Of a stretch of 64,000 nucleotides of DNA, positions 18,418-26,619 are shown piece after piece. The position numbers and the translations under genes are program-made. The first letter of the stretch is position 1. Every line of letters begins with the position of its first letter. Under the pieces are notes generated by a model. That model was not told the origin of the DNA and did no database searches. It saw nothing but the letters and a program-made list of their open reading frames with translations. Origin of the DNA: Selenomonadaceae bacterium (lineage in GTDB: Bacteria > Bacillota > Negativicutes > Selenomonadales > Selenomonadaceae); NCBI GenBank assembly GCA_017484005.1, contig JAFUTY010000046.1, forward strand, positions 1-64,000. Reading direction: 5' to 3'.

Positions 18418-19827
18418 ATGTCAAAAAAATTATGGGGCGGTCGATTTGAAAAGTCTACCGATGAAACGATCAATGAATTTCAAGCGTCGATTCAATTTGA
18501 TCAAAGACTCTATCGCGAGGATATTCGTGGAAGTATCGCCCATGCAAATATGCTCGCCGCGCAAAAAATCATCTCGGAAGAAGATCGTCAAAAAATTGTT
18601 GAAGGATTGAACGAGATTCTTGAAGAGATCGAAGCTGGCAAATTCGATTTCTCAATTGATCTCGAGGATATCCATATGAATATCGAATCGAGACTCACGG
18701 AGAAAATTGGTGATTCTGGACGTCGATTACATTCCGCCCGATCTCGAAATGATCAAGTTGCGCTCGACATGCATTTGTATATGCGTCGAATCTCAGTCGA
18801 AGTTTTGAATCTGTTAATCGATCTTCAAAGAGCACTCGTCGAAACTGCGGAGAAAAATCGCGACGTCATTATGCCAGGCTATACACATCTTCAGCGCGCG
18901 CAGCCGATTCTGTTTTCGCATCACCTACTAGCATATTTTTCAATGTTGAAACGCGATTTCGATAGAATGCTCGGCGTGTTTGATCGATCAGATATCATGC
19001 CGCTTGGAGCTGGAGCACTCGCTGGAACGACTCTGCCGATCGATCGAAAAAAAGTCGCCGATGAATTGAAATTTTCCGAGATATATTCAAATTCGCTCGA
19101 TGCAGTAAGCGACCGCGATTATCTCCTCGAATTTTTATCAGCCGCATCAATCACAATGATTCATCTATCGCGACTCAGTGAAGAAATAATTTTATGGTGC
19201 TCGAGAGAATTTTCGTTCATCGAATTGGATGACGCACATTGCACAGGTTCAAGCATGATGCCGCAGAAAAAAAATCCAGATGTGCCAGAACTCGTTCGTG
19301 GAAAATCGGGGCGAGTGATTGGACATCTGATGGCACTCCTCACGACAGTCAAATCGCTTCCGCTGGCGTATAATAAGGATTTGCAGGAAGATAAAGAGGG
19401 GCTGTTCGATGCAATTGATACGCTGAAATTTTCGCTGGCAGTTTATGAGCAAATCATTCGCGGGATGAAAATTCGAAAGGACAACATGCGTCGAGCAGTT
19501 GACGAAGATTTTTCAAATGCAACGGATCTTGCCGATTATCTCGTCAAGAAGGGAATTCCATTCCGTGACGCGCATGAAATTTCTGGCAAGCTCGTTCATG
19601 AATGTATATCGCGCGGGATATATTTGAAGGATCTGTCGCTCGAGGATTTCAAAAAATTTTCCGCGGCGATCGATCAAGATATTTTCGAGGCAATTGATCC
19701 AGTGACTTGCGTTGAGAGTCGAAATTCTCTCGGTGGAACATCTTCGATTCAAGTTCAAATTCAAATTGATAACGCTAAAAAAATTATCGAGTCTGAAAAG
19801 GATTCTATTGCTCAGAAAAATTTCTAA
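18418..19827 (+). CDS. argH: Argininosuccinate lyase
   Basis: 469-residue fumarase/aspartase superfamily enzyme that releases arginine and fumarate. [12 protein letters not shown] near residue 280 is the superfamily signature loop with the catalytic Ser. [10 protein letters not shown] and [13 protein letters not shown] are family motifs. ATG 18418 has GGAGGAG four bases away, the same SD that can be masked by the upstream hairpin. Last gene of the arginine cluster. Confidence 0.97.
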   Translation: MSKKLWGGRFEKSTDETINEFQASIQFDQRLYREDIRGSIAHANMLAAQKIISEEDRQKIVEGLNEILEEIEAGKFDFSIDLEDIHMNIESRLTEKIGDSGRRLHSARSRNDQVALDMHLYMRRISVEVLNLLIDLQRALVETAEKNRDVIMPGYTHLQRAQPILFSHHLLAYFSMLKRDFDRMLGVFDRSDIMPLGAGALAGTTLPIDRKKVADELKFSEIYSNSLDAVSDRDYLLEFLSAASITMIHLSRLSEEIILWCSREFSFIELDDAHCTGSSMMPQKKNPDVPELVRGKSGRVIGHLMALLTTVKSLPLAYNKDLQEDKEGLFDAIDTLKFSLAVYEQIIRGMKIRKDNMRRAVDEDFSNATDLADYLVKKGIPFRDAHEISGKLVHECISRGIYLKDLSLEDFKKFSAAIDQDIFEAIDPVTCVESRNSLGGTSSIQVQIQIDNAKKIIESEKDSIAQKNF

Positions 19828-19841
19828 TCACAAATGAAAAA

Positions 19842-19884
19842 AGATCCCCGACAGATCAATTGATCTATCGAGGATCTCTTTTTT
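19842..19884. terminator. Bidirectional terminator after argH
   Basis: Arms 19842-19859 and 19860-19877 pair with two mismatches, centred on AATT. T6 follows at 19879-19884 and A6 precedes. It serves argH and the convergent SDR gene. Confidence 0.85.
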
Positions 19885-19885
19885 A

Positions 19886-20707
19886 TTATTTAGAATCTGT
19901 CTGGACGCTGAATGATTTCCATTGACGAATCTCGTTCAATCGATTTTCGCAATATCTTTCACCGATTTCAACAGCATCCGAGCCGAGCAACAATCGAGCC
20001 GGAATCTCTTTTTGATTCAAAACTTCCGATATAACTTTCGCCGCGAGAGCTGGATCTCCTAATCTCCATTCCGTGTGAGGATCGTTGCGGAATTTTCGCT
20101 TGCCAGATGTCTCGTTATAATCCGAAATGTTTTTCTCGGAAATCGCCAAGGATCGCCCCGCGAAATCTGTCTTGAATGGTCCAGGCTCGACAATCATCAC
20201 TCGAATTCCGAGCGGTGCAGTTTCTTTTCGAAGAGCGTCAGAAATCGATTCCAATGCAGCTTTTGTCGCGCCGTAATATCCAGATCCTGCCGCAGTTTCA
20301 AATGCCGCAATCGATGTGATGTTGACAATCGTTCCAGATCGATTTTCTCTCATGCTCGGCAAAACTTTTTGAATCATATGCACCGCGCCGAAAAAATTCG
20401 TCTGCCAAATTCTATCGATTTCGGAATCATTCGCCTCTTCAACAGCACCGCGAAATCCAAATCCCGCGTTGTTGATTAGCACGTCGATTTTTCCAAATTT
20501 CTCGAGAGCCTTTGAAATCGCTTGATCGATCGTCTCGATTTTTGTCACATCGAGCGGAAGAATCAGAGCATTTTTTTCATTTGCAAATTGCTCGAGAGAT
20601 TCAACTTTCCGCGCAGTTGCAACGACTTGATCTCCCTGCTCCAAAAAATATTTCGCCATGCCGCTTCCCAAACCGCTTGAGCATCCAGTGATAAACCAAG
20701 TTTTCAA
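19886..20707 (-). CDS. SDR family oxidoreductase
   Basis: 273-residue classical short-chain dehydrogenase/reductase. TGCSSGLGSG is the NAD(P) glycine motif at 8-17, NNAGFG is near residue 88, and YYGATKAAL has the catalytic Tyr and Lys near 155, with the Ser upstream in NITSIA. The substrate is unknown. The start is TTG at 20707-20705, with GGAGG ten bases upstream. It stands alone between a shared terminator and its own promoter. Confidence 0.9.
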   Translation of the reverse strand: MKTWFITGCSSGLGSGMAKYFLEQGDQVVATARKVESLEQFANEKNALILPLDVTKIETIDQAISKALEKFGKIDVLINNAGFGFRGAVEEANDSEIDRIWQTNFFGAVHMIQKVLPSMRENRSGTIVNITSIAAFETAAGSGYYGATKAALESISDALRKETAPLGIRVMIVEPGPFKTDFAGRSLAISEKNISDYNETSGKRKFRNDPHTEWRLGDPALAAKVISEVLNQKEIPARLLLGSDAVEIGERYCENRLNEIRQWKSFSVQTDSK

Positions 20708-20737
20708 ATCGAATCCACCTCCGCAAAAATTTTCTAA

Positions 20738-20767
20738 AAATTAGAATTTGAACTAACTCGAAGTCAA
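20738..20767 (-). promoter_or_regulatory. Promoter for the SDR gene
   Basis: On the minus strand TTGACT (20767-20762) and TAATTT (20743-20738), 18-base spacer; CTAATT with 17 also fits. Confidence 0.55.
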
Positions 20768-20793
20768 TCAAAATCTTCGTCAAAAGAGGTTTT

Positions 20794-20826
20794 AGATCCG
20801 TGAGTTGCAAGTCATGGATCTTTTTT
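20794..20826 (+). terminator. Terminator-like hairpin in a leader
   Basis: AGATCC (20794-20799) pairs with GGATCT (20816-20821) across a long loop. T6 follows and the next plus-strand gene starts at 20871. No plus-strand gene ends upstream, so it may act as a leader attenuator. Confidence 0.4.
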
Positions 20827-20870
20827 CACTTCCGCGATGAATCGAAAAATTTGTTGAGGAGATGATAAAA

Positions 20871-21467
20871 ATGATCGCACCGATTCAGTTTGAAAATTCG
20901 ACGCGTCAAATTCAATTTCAACGATCAATTTCGAATCGATCATATTCCGAGATTCTCGCCGAGGAGATCGATTCGAGTTTCGAGGATCAATGGCGTCAAA
21001 GATTTTCGGGATTCTATCATGTAATGGAGACAAGCTCGATTTCGAAATGGAATCAGCGGCTCGATTTTCCATTCGAGAAATTTTTCACGGATCAAGTTGA
21101 CGAATCGATTTTGAATTGGCAGCCGACTTCAACAAATCCCTCGATGCTCGATTCAAAAGTTCAATCTCGACTCAATTCGACTCTCAGCAAACATGTTTTG
21201 ATTGTGCCGCCCAGTCTCGATGAAAAATTGAAATCAGATCCAAAACTCGCGGCGAAAGTCATGGAAAAAATTGATCGAGCGTTTGAATTCAATCGAACTC
21301 CAATCGGAAAACTTCAAGGATCAATTATCATGCTCGACGAAAATGGTGAGATCTCATATGGAAGATTTAATTCTGGAGGAAGAATCACTCGATCTTCGGA
21401 ACGAAAAAATTTCATGGAAGAATTTTGGGATCGATTTCTGAATTTCAATTTTCAATTTATGGATTGA
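20871..21467 (+). CDS. Hypothetical protein
   Basis: 198 residues from ATG 20871, nine bases after GAGGAG. An ATG at 20862 overlaps the SD and is rejected. There is no signal peptide or membrane segment. The N-terminal half is polar with many Ser, Gln and aromatic residues; the middle has LIVPPSLDEKLKSDPKLAAK and a basic helix with VMEKIDRAFEFN; then comes SIIMLDENGEISYGRF, an apparent beta hairpin. I do not recognise a family. It is a monocistronic unit with a terminator-like leader hairpin and a terminator behind it. Confidence 0.65.
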   Translation: MIAPIQFENSTRQIQFQRSISNRSYSEILAEEIDSSFEDQWRQRFSGFYHVMETSSISKWNQRLDFPFEKFFTDQVDESILNWQPTSTNPSMLDSKVQSRLNSTLSKHVLIVPPSLDEKLKSDPKLAAKVMEKIDRAFEFNRTPIGKLQGSIIMLDENGEISYGRFNSGGRITRSSERKNFMEEFWDRFLNFNFQFMD

Positions 21468-21503
21468 ATTTCATGTTTGTGAAAAAAAGTTGAAAAAAAT
21501 TTT

Positions 21504-21532
21504 AGCTCTCGAAGGCTCGAGGGCTTTTTTTT
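21504..21532 (+). terminator. Terminator
   Basis: Stem AGCTCTCGA (21504-21512) and TCGAGGGCT (21517-21525) with one G-T pair and a four-base loop, then T7. Confidence 0.88.
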
Positions 21533-21598
21533 ATTCGGAACGTGCGCTATTATACACATACAGATTTTTTTCAGAGACTTTCAGAAAGGAGATCGGAA

Positions 21599-21784
21599 AT
21601 GGAATATTCCAAGAAACAAAAAATGCTCGACGCAATGATCGTCGGCGTCGCAATTTTTGTCCTCGGCACTCTCGATTATGACAACCTCCGCACAATGGAT
21701 TATATATATCTCGTCTCATTTGGATTCTGGATCGTGACGTTCGTGATTCGACTTTATCTGATGTACAAGAGGGGGATGTTATGA
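21599..21784 (+). CDS. Small two-helix membrane protein
   Basis: 61 residues from ATG 21599, with AAGGAGAT at good distance. The frame is open further upstream to 21542, but that part has no start signal. Two hydrophobic helices are predicted (MIVGVAIFVLGTL and YIYLVSFGFWIVTFVIRLYL) with a basic C-terminus. The function is unknown. Its end overlaps the ATG of the HAD gene by four bases, so the two are coupled. Confidence 0.7.
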   Translation: MEYSKKQKMLDAMIVGVAIFVLGTLDYDNLRTMDYIYLVSFGFWIVTFVIRLYLMYKRGML

Positions 21785-22602
21785 AGGCAGTTTTTTTCGA
21801 CATCGATGGCACATTAATCGCGATGAATAAAGGAATTCCGGACATCAATCCTCCAGTTATCGAGACACTCAAAAATCTTCAGCGCGCTGGTCATAAAATT
21901 TTTATCGCGACAGGTCGTCCATTTGGATTTCTCGATGCAAAATTTACAAATCTCAATTTCGATGGATATGTGACATGCAACGGCGCGGCAGTTTTATTCG
22001 AAGGAAAATTGATCGTGAGTCGTCCAATCGATCCAAAAATCGTTCTTGAATCTGTGAAAAAACTTCAATCTCACAATATCGATTTTGTCCTCGAAAGCTG
22101 TCCAGAGATTTATTTTTCAAAATCGGCGTCGATAATGGAAGATTTTTTGTTCAACAGAGTTGGAATTCCTCAAAATCAAAATGTGATTCGCAAATTTGAT
22201 CTGGAAAGAATCGCGCGGGATCGAGTCTACAAAATCGAAGCGATTTCAAACAATCCAGAGGATGAAAAAATTTATATCGATATGATTGAAAATACTCCTG
22301 GAATGACTGGAGTGCTTGATCCATTTCATCATCGAAATCTCGAATTCTATTCTGCAGCGGTGACAAAGGGATCTGGAATTCTTGCAGTGTTGAAACATCT
22401 CGGAATCGAAGTCTCGGAGAGTTATGCATTTGGAGACGGTTTGAACGATCTCGAAATGATGCAGACGGCTGGACATGCGTTTGTGATGGGCAATGCAGTT
22501 GATGAATTGAAACCATTCGCGGAAAAAATTCTGCCGAGCGTTTTCGATGACGGCGTCGCGTTTGGAATCAATGAGTACATCTTGAAGGAGGATTCAAAAT
22601 GA
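21781..22602 (+). CDS. Cof-type HAD-IIB family phosphatase
   Basis: 273 residues. FFDIDGTLIAM at 4-14 holds motif I, ATGRP is motif II, and FGDGLNDLEMM near 218 with FVMGNA is motif IV. It is a soluble phosphatase of sugar or nucleotide phosphates with unknown substrate. It is a diverged paralogue of 2824-3645. It overlaps the genes on both sides (ATGA junctions), indicating a tight small operon 21599-24051 or longer. Confidence 0.9.
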   Translation: MKAVFFDIDGTLIAMNKGIPDINPPVIETLKNLQRAGHKIFIATGRPFGFLDAKFTNLNFDGYVTCNGAAVLFEGKLIVSRPIDPKIVLESVKKLQSHNIDFVLESCPEIYFSKSASIMEDFLFNRVGIPQNQNVIRKFDLERIARDRVYKIEAISNNPEDEKIYIDMIENTPGMTGVLDPFHHRNLEFYSAAVTKGSGILAVLKHLGIEVSESYAFGDGLNDLEMMQTAGHAFVMGNAVDELKPFAEKILPSVFDDGVAFGINEYILKEDSK

Positions 22603-22739
22603 GCATTTTTGACAGAATCAAATCTTTCGTGACAGGCGATCAATCCTCGATGGAAAAATATATCGCGCGCGAAATCGATAGAATCAATCGTGAAAAACAA
22701 ATTCCGCCCGCAAAAATCAAGAGGGGGAAATCAGCATGA
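22599..22739 (+). CDS. Small basic hypothetical protein, 46 aa
   Basis: ATG 22599 overlaps the HAD stop (ATGA), with AAGGAGG upstream. The TGA overlaps the next ATG (22736) as ATGA. The sequence opens MSIFDRIKSFVTGDQSS and ends with a basic PPAKIKRGKSA tail. An amphipathic helix is likely in the middle. It is too short for family recognition. Coupled junctions on both sides and a good SD are the evidence for coding. Confidence 0.6.
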   Translation: MSIFDRIKSFVTGDQSSMEKYIAREIDRINREKQIPPAKIKRGKSA

Positions 22740-23794
22740 AAATGGAAACTCGAAAGCTCTTCACGCTTGCATTTTCAACTCTAATCATAATGATGATGGC
22801 GATTCTTCCAGGCTGCGGCGGTGGAAATTCGAATCAAAAATCCGGAGATCAAGTTTCCGCATCGAAAGTTTCGGAAAATGCATCTTCAAAACGAAATTCG
22901 AAATCTGAACCTGTCGAGCCGAATGGAACTCTCACTGTCAAAATGCTCAACGTCGGGCAGGGCGATGCGATTCTGATTCAAACTGGTGAGCAAAATATCT
23001 TGATTGATACGAGCGATGTTGATGAGCGTGACAAGCTGGAATCTGAACTTCAGAAAGCAAAAGTCAAAACGATCGATCAATTGATCCTTACACATCCTCA
23101 CGCGGATCACATCGGCGGCGCGGAAATTCTACTCGATGGCAAACATGGATTCACGGTTCACAAGGTTTTGGATAATGGAATGCCCTCGACTTCAGCCTTC
23201 TACGTCAACAAAAAAGGCACTGGATATATGAATTTGATCGAGAAAAACAATATCGACTATGAATCGCTCGATACATCTCATTCGCCGCTGGATTTTGGAA
23301 ACGGCGCGCAATTCGAGATTTTCTATCCAACGCCGGAGCTCGTCGCGGAAGGTGGTGAAAAGGGATATAAACATGATCCGAACAATGAATCGATTGTTGG
23401 TCGATTAACATTCGGCGGCTTTTCGATGATGTTTACTGGCGATGCGGAATCCAAAGTTGAAAAAGCAATCGTCGCGATGAATTCAGATTTGAAATCGAAT
23501 GTTTTGAAAGCTGGACATCATGGAAGTAAAAGTTCATCGAGCAAGGAATTTTTGCAGGCATTGAAATCTGAAGCTGTAGTGATTTCAGCCGGCGAACCTG
23601 GAGTCGAGCGAGCTAATACTTATGGACATCCACATCCGCAAGCGATAAATCGATATTTGCAGAACGGAATCTCAAAGGATCGAATCTATTGGACGTGGGA
23701 AAATGGAACAATCACAATCACGAGCGACGGCAGATCCTACACGATTCGTTCAGAACATAAAGCCGATTGGGTTGACGATCAATTGAACAAATGA
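22736..23794 (+). CDS. Lipoprotein with ComEC/Rec2-like metallo-beta-lactamase domain
   Basis: 352 residues. A signal helix ends in the lipobox LPGC (Cys about 23), followed by a Gly/Ser/Asn/Lys linker of about 40 residues. The MBL domain has LNVGQGDAILI, then THPHADHIGG (HxHxDH metal site), FTGDAESKVE, and KAGHHGSKSSSS, the pattern of the ComEC C-terminal nuclease-like domain. It is probably an extracytoplasmic hydrolase, perhaps on nucleic acid; no substrate is proven. GAGGGGG lies eight bases before the ATG. It is paired with a DUF3006 gene, as is common for such stand-alone domains. Confidence 0.88.
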   Translation: MKMETRKLFTLAFSTLIIMMMAILPGCGGGNSNQKSGDQVSASKVSENASSKRNSKSEPVEPNGTLTVKMLNVGQGDAILIQTGEQNILIDTSDVDERDKLESELQKAKVKTIDQLILTHPHADHIGGAEILLDGKHGFTVHKVLDNGMPSTSAFYVNKKGTGYMNLIEKNNIDYESLDTSHSPLDFGNGAQFEIFYPTPELVAEGGEKGYKHDPNNESIVGRLTFGGFSMMFTGDAESKVEKAIVAMNSDLKSNVLKAGHHGSKSSSSKEFLQALKSEAVVISAGEPGVERANTYGHPHPQAINRYLQNGISKDRIYWTWENGTITITSDGRSYTIRSEHKADWVDDQLNK

Positions 23795-23808
23795 GAGGAG
23801 ATTTTTGA

Positions 23809-24051
23809 ATGGAAATTGGAGTGTTTCTCGATAGATTCGAGGAGGATCAAGCGATTCTGTATCTTGGCGACGACACATCGAGCATGAAAAAGATCATCCT
23901 CCCGCGCGAAATGATTCCGGAAAATGTATCGGATGGCGATCATTTAACAATCAAAATTGACGTCGATCAAGAGGCGACAATGGATGCGGAGGATGAAGCG
24001 ATCTCAATTTTGCAGCGGCTGAAGAATCGAAAGCGAGATGATAAGTCATGA
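23809..24051 (+). CDS. DUF3006 domain protein
   Basis: 80 residues. It opens with GVFLDRFEEDQAIL and has LPREMIPENVSDGDHL, the usual DUF3006 layout of a small beta-rich domain, followed by an acidic helix and a basic tail. The function is unknown; these genes often follow stand-alone ComEC-type MBL genes, as here. Its end overlaps the amidase start by four bases. Confidence 0.85.
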   Translation: MEIGVFLDRFEEDQAILYLGDDTSSMKKIILPREMIPENVSDGDHLTIKIDVDQEATMDAEDEAISILQRLKNRKRDDKS

Positions 24052-25139
24052 ATTCGCGGCTCAAGATTTTTTTGACCTCGATTCTCTTTGCAACATTTTT
24101 GACGCTGATTTTCACAATCGCAACGGCAACAGCAAAATCTCGTCCCAATGAAATTGAATCATTTCGCGTTCATGATCTCTCGGTTGCAGGAATCGAATGC
24201 GCTCGAATCGAAATAGAATTTGACGAAGACAAGCTCGACTTCAAGTATGAAATCGATCCCGAATCGCCGACGGATCTTTTACTTAATTTCGATGAAACGA
24301 TCCCTGGAAGTCTGCATCATGAAACGAATTTGAGAAATTTTGCGGGAGGATTCACTCAAAAAGTCACAGCATCGGAAGTTGAAAAGAATCAGACTCAATT
24401 GCGAATCACATTCTCGGAAGATTTAACGACTCATTCCTATCGAGTTTACACACTTCCAAAAAATAAAAAGGAAGGTAAAAAATTCCGAGTTGTTATCGAT
24501 GCAGCAAAATTCGCGGGAGAATTCGAATTAGCTCCTCCAGAACCTTCGGAAATTTATTTGGCAGGCTCGCGAACAATCGTTATAGATCCGGGACATGGAG
24601 GATCTGATAACGGCGCGATTGGATTCTCTGGAACTCGCGAAAAAGATATCACGCTGGCAGTTGCATTAAAAACGAGAAAAATCTTGCAAGATCTCGGCGA
24701 AAAAGTGATAATGACTCGGGAGGCAGATACTGAAGTCGCTCTTCCCACTTCAACAGCTGGTGAGGAACTTCAAGCGCGCGTTGATACTGCATATCTCGAT
24801 CCAAATTCCAAAATCTTCGTCTCGATTCATTGCAATGCATTCGTCAATCCAAAATCGAATGGAACTGAAACTTTCTTCCATGAAAATGCTGAAAGTCAGC
24901 GGCTCGCAACGATTATCAATGAGGAATTGATTTCTGCGGGCGGACTTAGAAATCGCGGCGTCAAGTCTGCAAATTTCTACGTTTTGACTCATTCACAAAT
25001 CCCCGCAACTCTCCTCGAATTAGCATTTCTAACGAATCCAGATGAAGAAGAGCTCCTCACGGATGAAAAATTCCAGGATGAAATCGCTCGAGCAATTGCT
25101 CGGGGAATTCAAAAATTTTTTGGGAGTGATCTTAATTGA
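24048..25139 (+). CDS. N-acetylmuramoyl-L-alanine amidase (Amidase_3)
   Basis: 363 residues. Signal peptide or anchor at 1-26, an AMIN-like beta-rich domain at about 35-165, and a zinc amidase at about 180-360. VIDPGHGGSDNGA (first Zn His), REKDITLAVALKTRK (Zn Glu), SIHCNAF (second Zn His) and LLELAFLTNPDEE (catalytic Glu) are all present. It cleaves the bond between MurNAc and the stem peptide during cell separation. The AMIN-like domain would direct it to the septal wall. It is coupled to the GerMN lipoprotein gene downstream. Confidence 0.93.
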   Translation: MNSRLKIFLTSILFATFLTLIFTIATATAKSRPNEIESFRVHDLSVAGIECARIEIEFDEDKLDFKYEIDPESPTDLLLNFDETIPGSLHHETNLRNFAGGFTQKVTASEVEKNQTQLRITFSEDLTTHSYRVYTLPKNKKEGKKFRVVIDAAKFAGEFELAPPEPSEIYLAGSRTIVIDPGHGGSDNGAIGFSGTREKDITLAVALKTRKILQDLGEKVIMTREADTEVALPTSTAGEELQARVDTAYLDPNSKIFVSIHCNAFVNPKSNGTETFFHENAESQRLATIINEELISAGGLRNRGVKSANFYVLTHSQIPATLLELAFLTNPDEEELLTDEKFQDEIARAIARGIQKFFGSDLN

Positions 25140-25774
25140 AACTACTCAAGGCTATTGCATCGGTTTTCACAATCGGAGTTCTTCTGACTTCAGCCGGTTG
25201 CGGTGAGAAAAAAGAAGATCCAAAACCGCCTGCTCAAGGTCAGGAGGGACAACTTCCTCCAGCTGACGGCAAAAATCCTCCTCCAAAACCAGATGGGCAG
25301 AATCCTCCTCCAAATGAAACTGGTCAAAAACCTGGCGATTCTCAAGTTCAAACTCGCAAGCAATTGACTCTCAAAGTTTATTATCCAGATGAAGCGGCAA
25401 CTCATCTCGTAGCAGTCGATCGCGCAGTTGACGTTGAGGATGGAAAGGATAAATACACCGCGGCAGTTGAAACAGTCATTCAAGAGCCGACCGAATCGAA
25501 TCTCGTCGCGATTTTCCCAAAAGCTACTCAAGTTCGCAGCGTGAAAGTTGAAGGCGATCTTGCAACTGTCGATTTCGATGGTAGCATTCAGCGCACATTC
25601 AGCGGCGGAAGCACTGGCGAAGAACTGCTCGTTGGATCTCTCGTTGATACTCTCACCGATTTCCCAGAGATCAATCGCGTTCAAATTCTTGTCGATGGAA
25701 ATGCTGTTGAATCGCTCGCAGGACACATGGATATTTCCAAGCCGTTCGAGAGAATGAACAATCTCCTTCAGTAA
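25136..25774 (+). CDS. GerMN domain lipoprotein
   Basis: 212 residues from TTG 25136, overlapping the amidase stop. Lipobox TSAGC with Cys near 22. A Pro/Gly/Asn/Gln-rich linker covers about 25-72. The GerMN (sporulation/spore germination-type) domain follows: LTLKVYYPDEAATHLV, then AVETVIQEP, and GEELLVGSLVDTLTDFPEIN. GerM-type proteins are linked to wall remodelling with amidases, which fits the neighbour. No spore genes are visible, so the role here is inferred to be general envelope maintenance. Confidence 0.88.
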   Translation: MKLLKAIASVFTIGVLLTSAGCGEKKEDPKPPAQGQEGQLPPADGKNPPPKPDGQNPPPNETGQKPGDSQVQTRKQLTLKVYYPDEAATHLVAVDRAVDVEDGKDKYTAAVETVIQEPTESNLVAIFPKATQVRSVKVEGDLATVDFDGSIQRTFSGGSTGEELLVGSLVDTLTDFPEINRVQILVDGNAVESLAGHMDISKPFERMNNLLQ

Positions 25775-25803
25775 TTCTAAAATCCCAAATTCAAAAATGA
25801 CAA

Positions 25804-25837
25804 ACGAGGGTGGAAAATTTTTCACTCTCGTTTTTTT
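25804..25837 (+). terminator. Terminator
   Basis: ACGAGGGTG (25804-25812) and CACTCTCGT (25823-25831), 9 bp with one G-T pair, followed by a T tract. Confidence 0.87.
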
Positions 25838-25858
25838 CGTTCAGATAGGAGTGATTCG

Positions 25859-26551
25859 ATGGATTCAATACATATAGATTTTGATTTCAACAAAAATCCT
25901 CTCGTTGGATTCGATGAAATGAAACGCGATAAATGGGTTCGCAAAGAAAAATCTGTCGATGATTTGTATGTCAGACTTGCATTGATTATTGACGTCGTGA
26001 TTTGGAATTTCATTCTTGTCAACGGGCATCAAACGCATCCATACAGCGCGAAAATTTCTGCATTGACATTTCTGAATAGTGGAAAACTCAAAGACGATGA
26101 TCAAATTCTGATAACTTTCGACGAAGAAAATTTCAGACGTGCATATCAGCATGAAATCGAAAGTTCAGACGCAAATCGATACATTCCAACAGAGACGCTC
26201 ATTGATTTTTCCAAAAAGCTCCTCGATGCATTCACAAAAATTTTTCCAGAACGTTGGAAAGAGATTCAGCGCGAGCATGATGAAGAAATCGCGCATCCGA
26301 TTTCACTTCGCAACATCGCGACGGGAGAAATTTGCAGTAATGAATATCCCTCGTCGAATGATGGATTTCACAAGCTCGCCGAGGAACTCAAACAAAAATT
26401 TTTCGATAGCAATGCGCTCTATCAAAATGAAAAGGAAAGTCTATTCAGTAATTTCTGCATTTACAAATATCTTCACGGCGGCGATAGAGATTCAATTGCG
26501 AAGAAACTCAAGACGCTCGGTTTGGAATTAGTTTATCAATCTCCGAACTAA
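25859..26551 (+). CDS. Hypothetical protein
   Basis: 230 residues from an ATG preceded by AGGAGTGATTCG. There is no signal peptide. A hydrophobic stretch near residues 38-53 (YVRLALIIDVVIWNFILV) could be a buried helix or one membrane segment. The remainder is mostly helical and acidic, with PERWKEIQREHDEEIAHP and a C-terminal SIAKKLKTLGLELVYQS. I recognise no family. It sits alone between two strong terminators, without a recognisable promoter in the 21-base gap, so read-through from the GerMN unit may be needed. Confidence 0.65.
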   Translation: MDSIHIDFDFNKNPLVGFDEMKRDKWVRKEKSVDDLYVRLALIIDVVIWNFILVNGHQTHPYSAKISALTFLNSGKLKDDDQILITFDEENFRRAYQHEIESSDANRYIPTETLIDFSKKLLDAFTKIFPERWKEIQREHDEEIAHPISLRNIATGEICSNEYPSSNDGFHKLAEELKQKFFDSNALYQNEKESLFSNFCIYKYLHGGDRDSIAKKLKTLGLELVYQSPN

Positions 26552-26555
26552 AAAG

Positions 26556-26601
26556 AGATCCCCGATAGATCGTAAATTGATCTGTCGGGGATCTTTTTTT
26601 G
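26556..26601. terminator. Bidirectional terminator
   Basis: 16-bp stem AGATCCCCGATAGATC (26556-26571) with GATCTGTCGGGGATCT (26579-26594), then a T run; A run on the other side. It serves the 25859 gene and the convergent cheB. Confidence 0.92.
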
Positions 26602-26619
26602 TTGAGAAAATTTTTTAAG

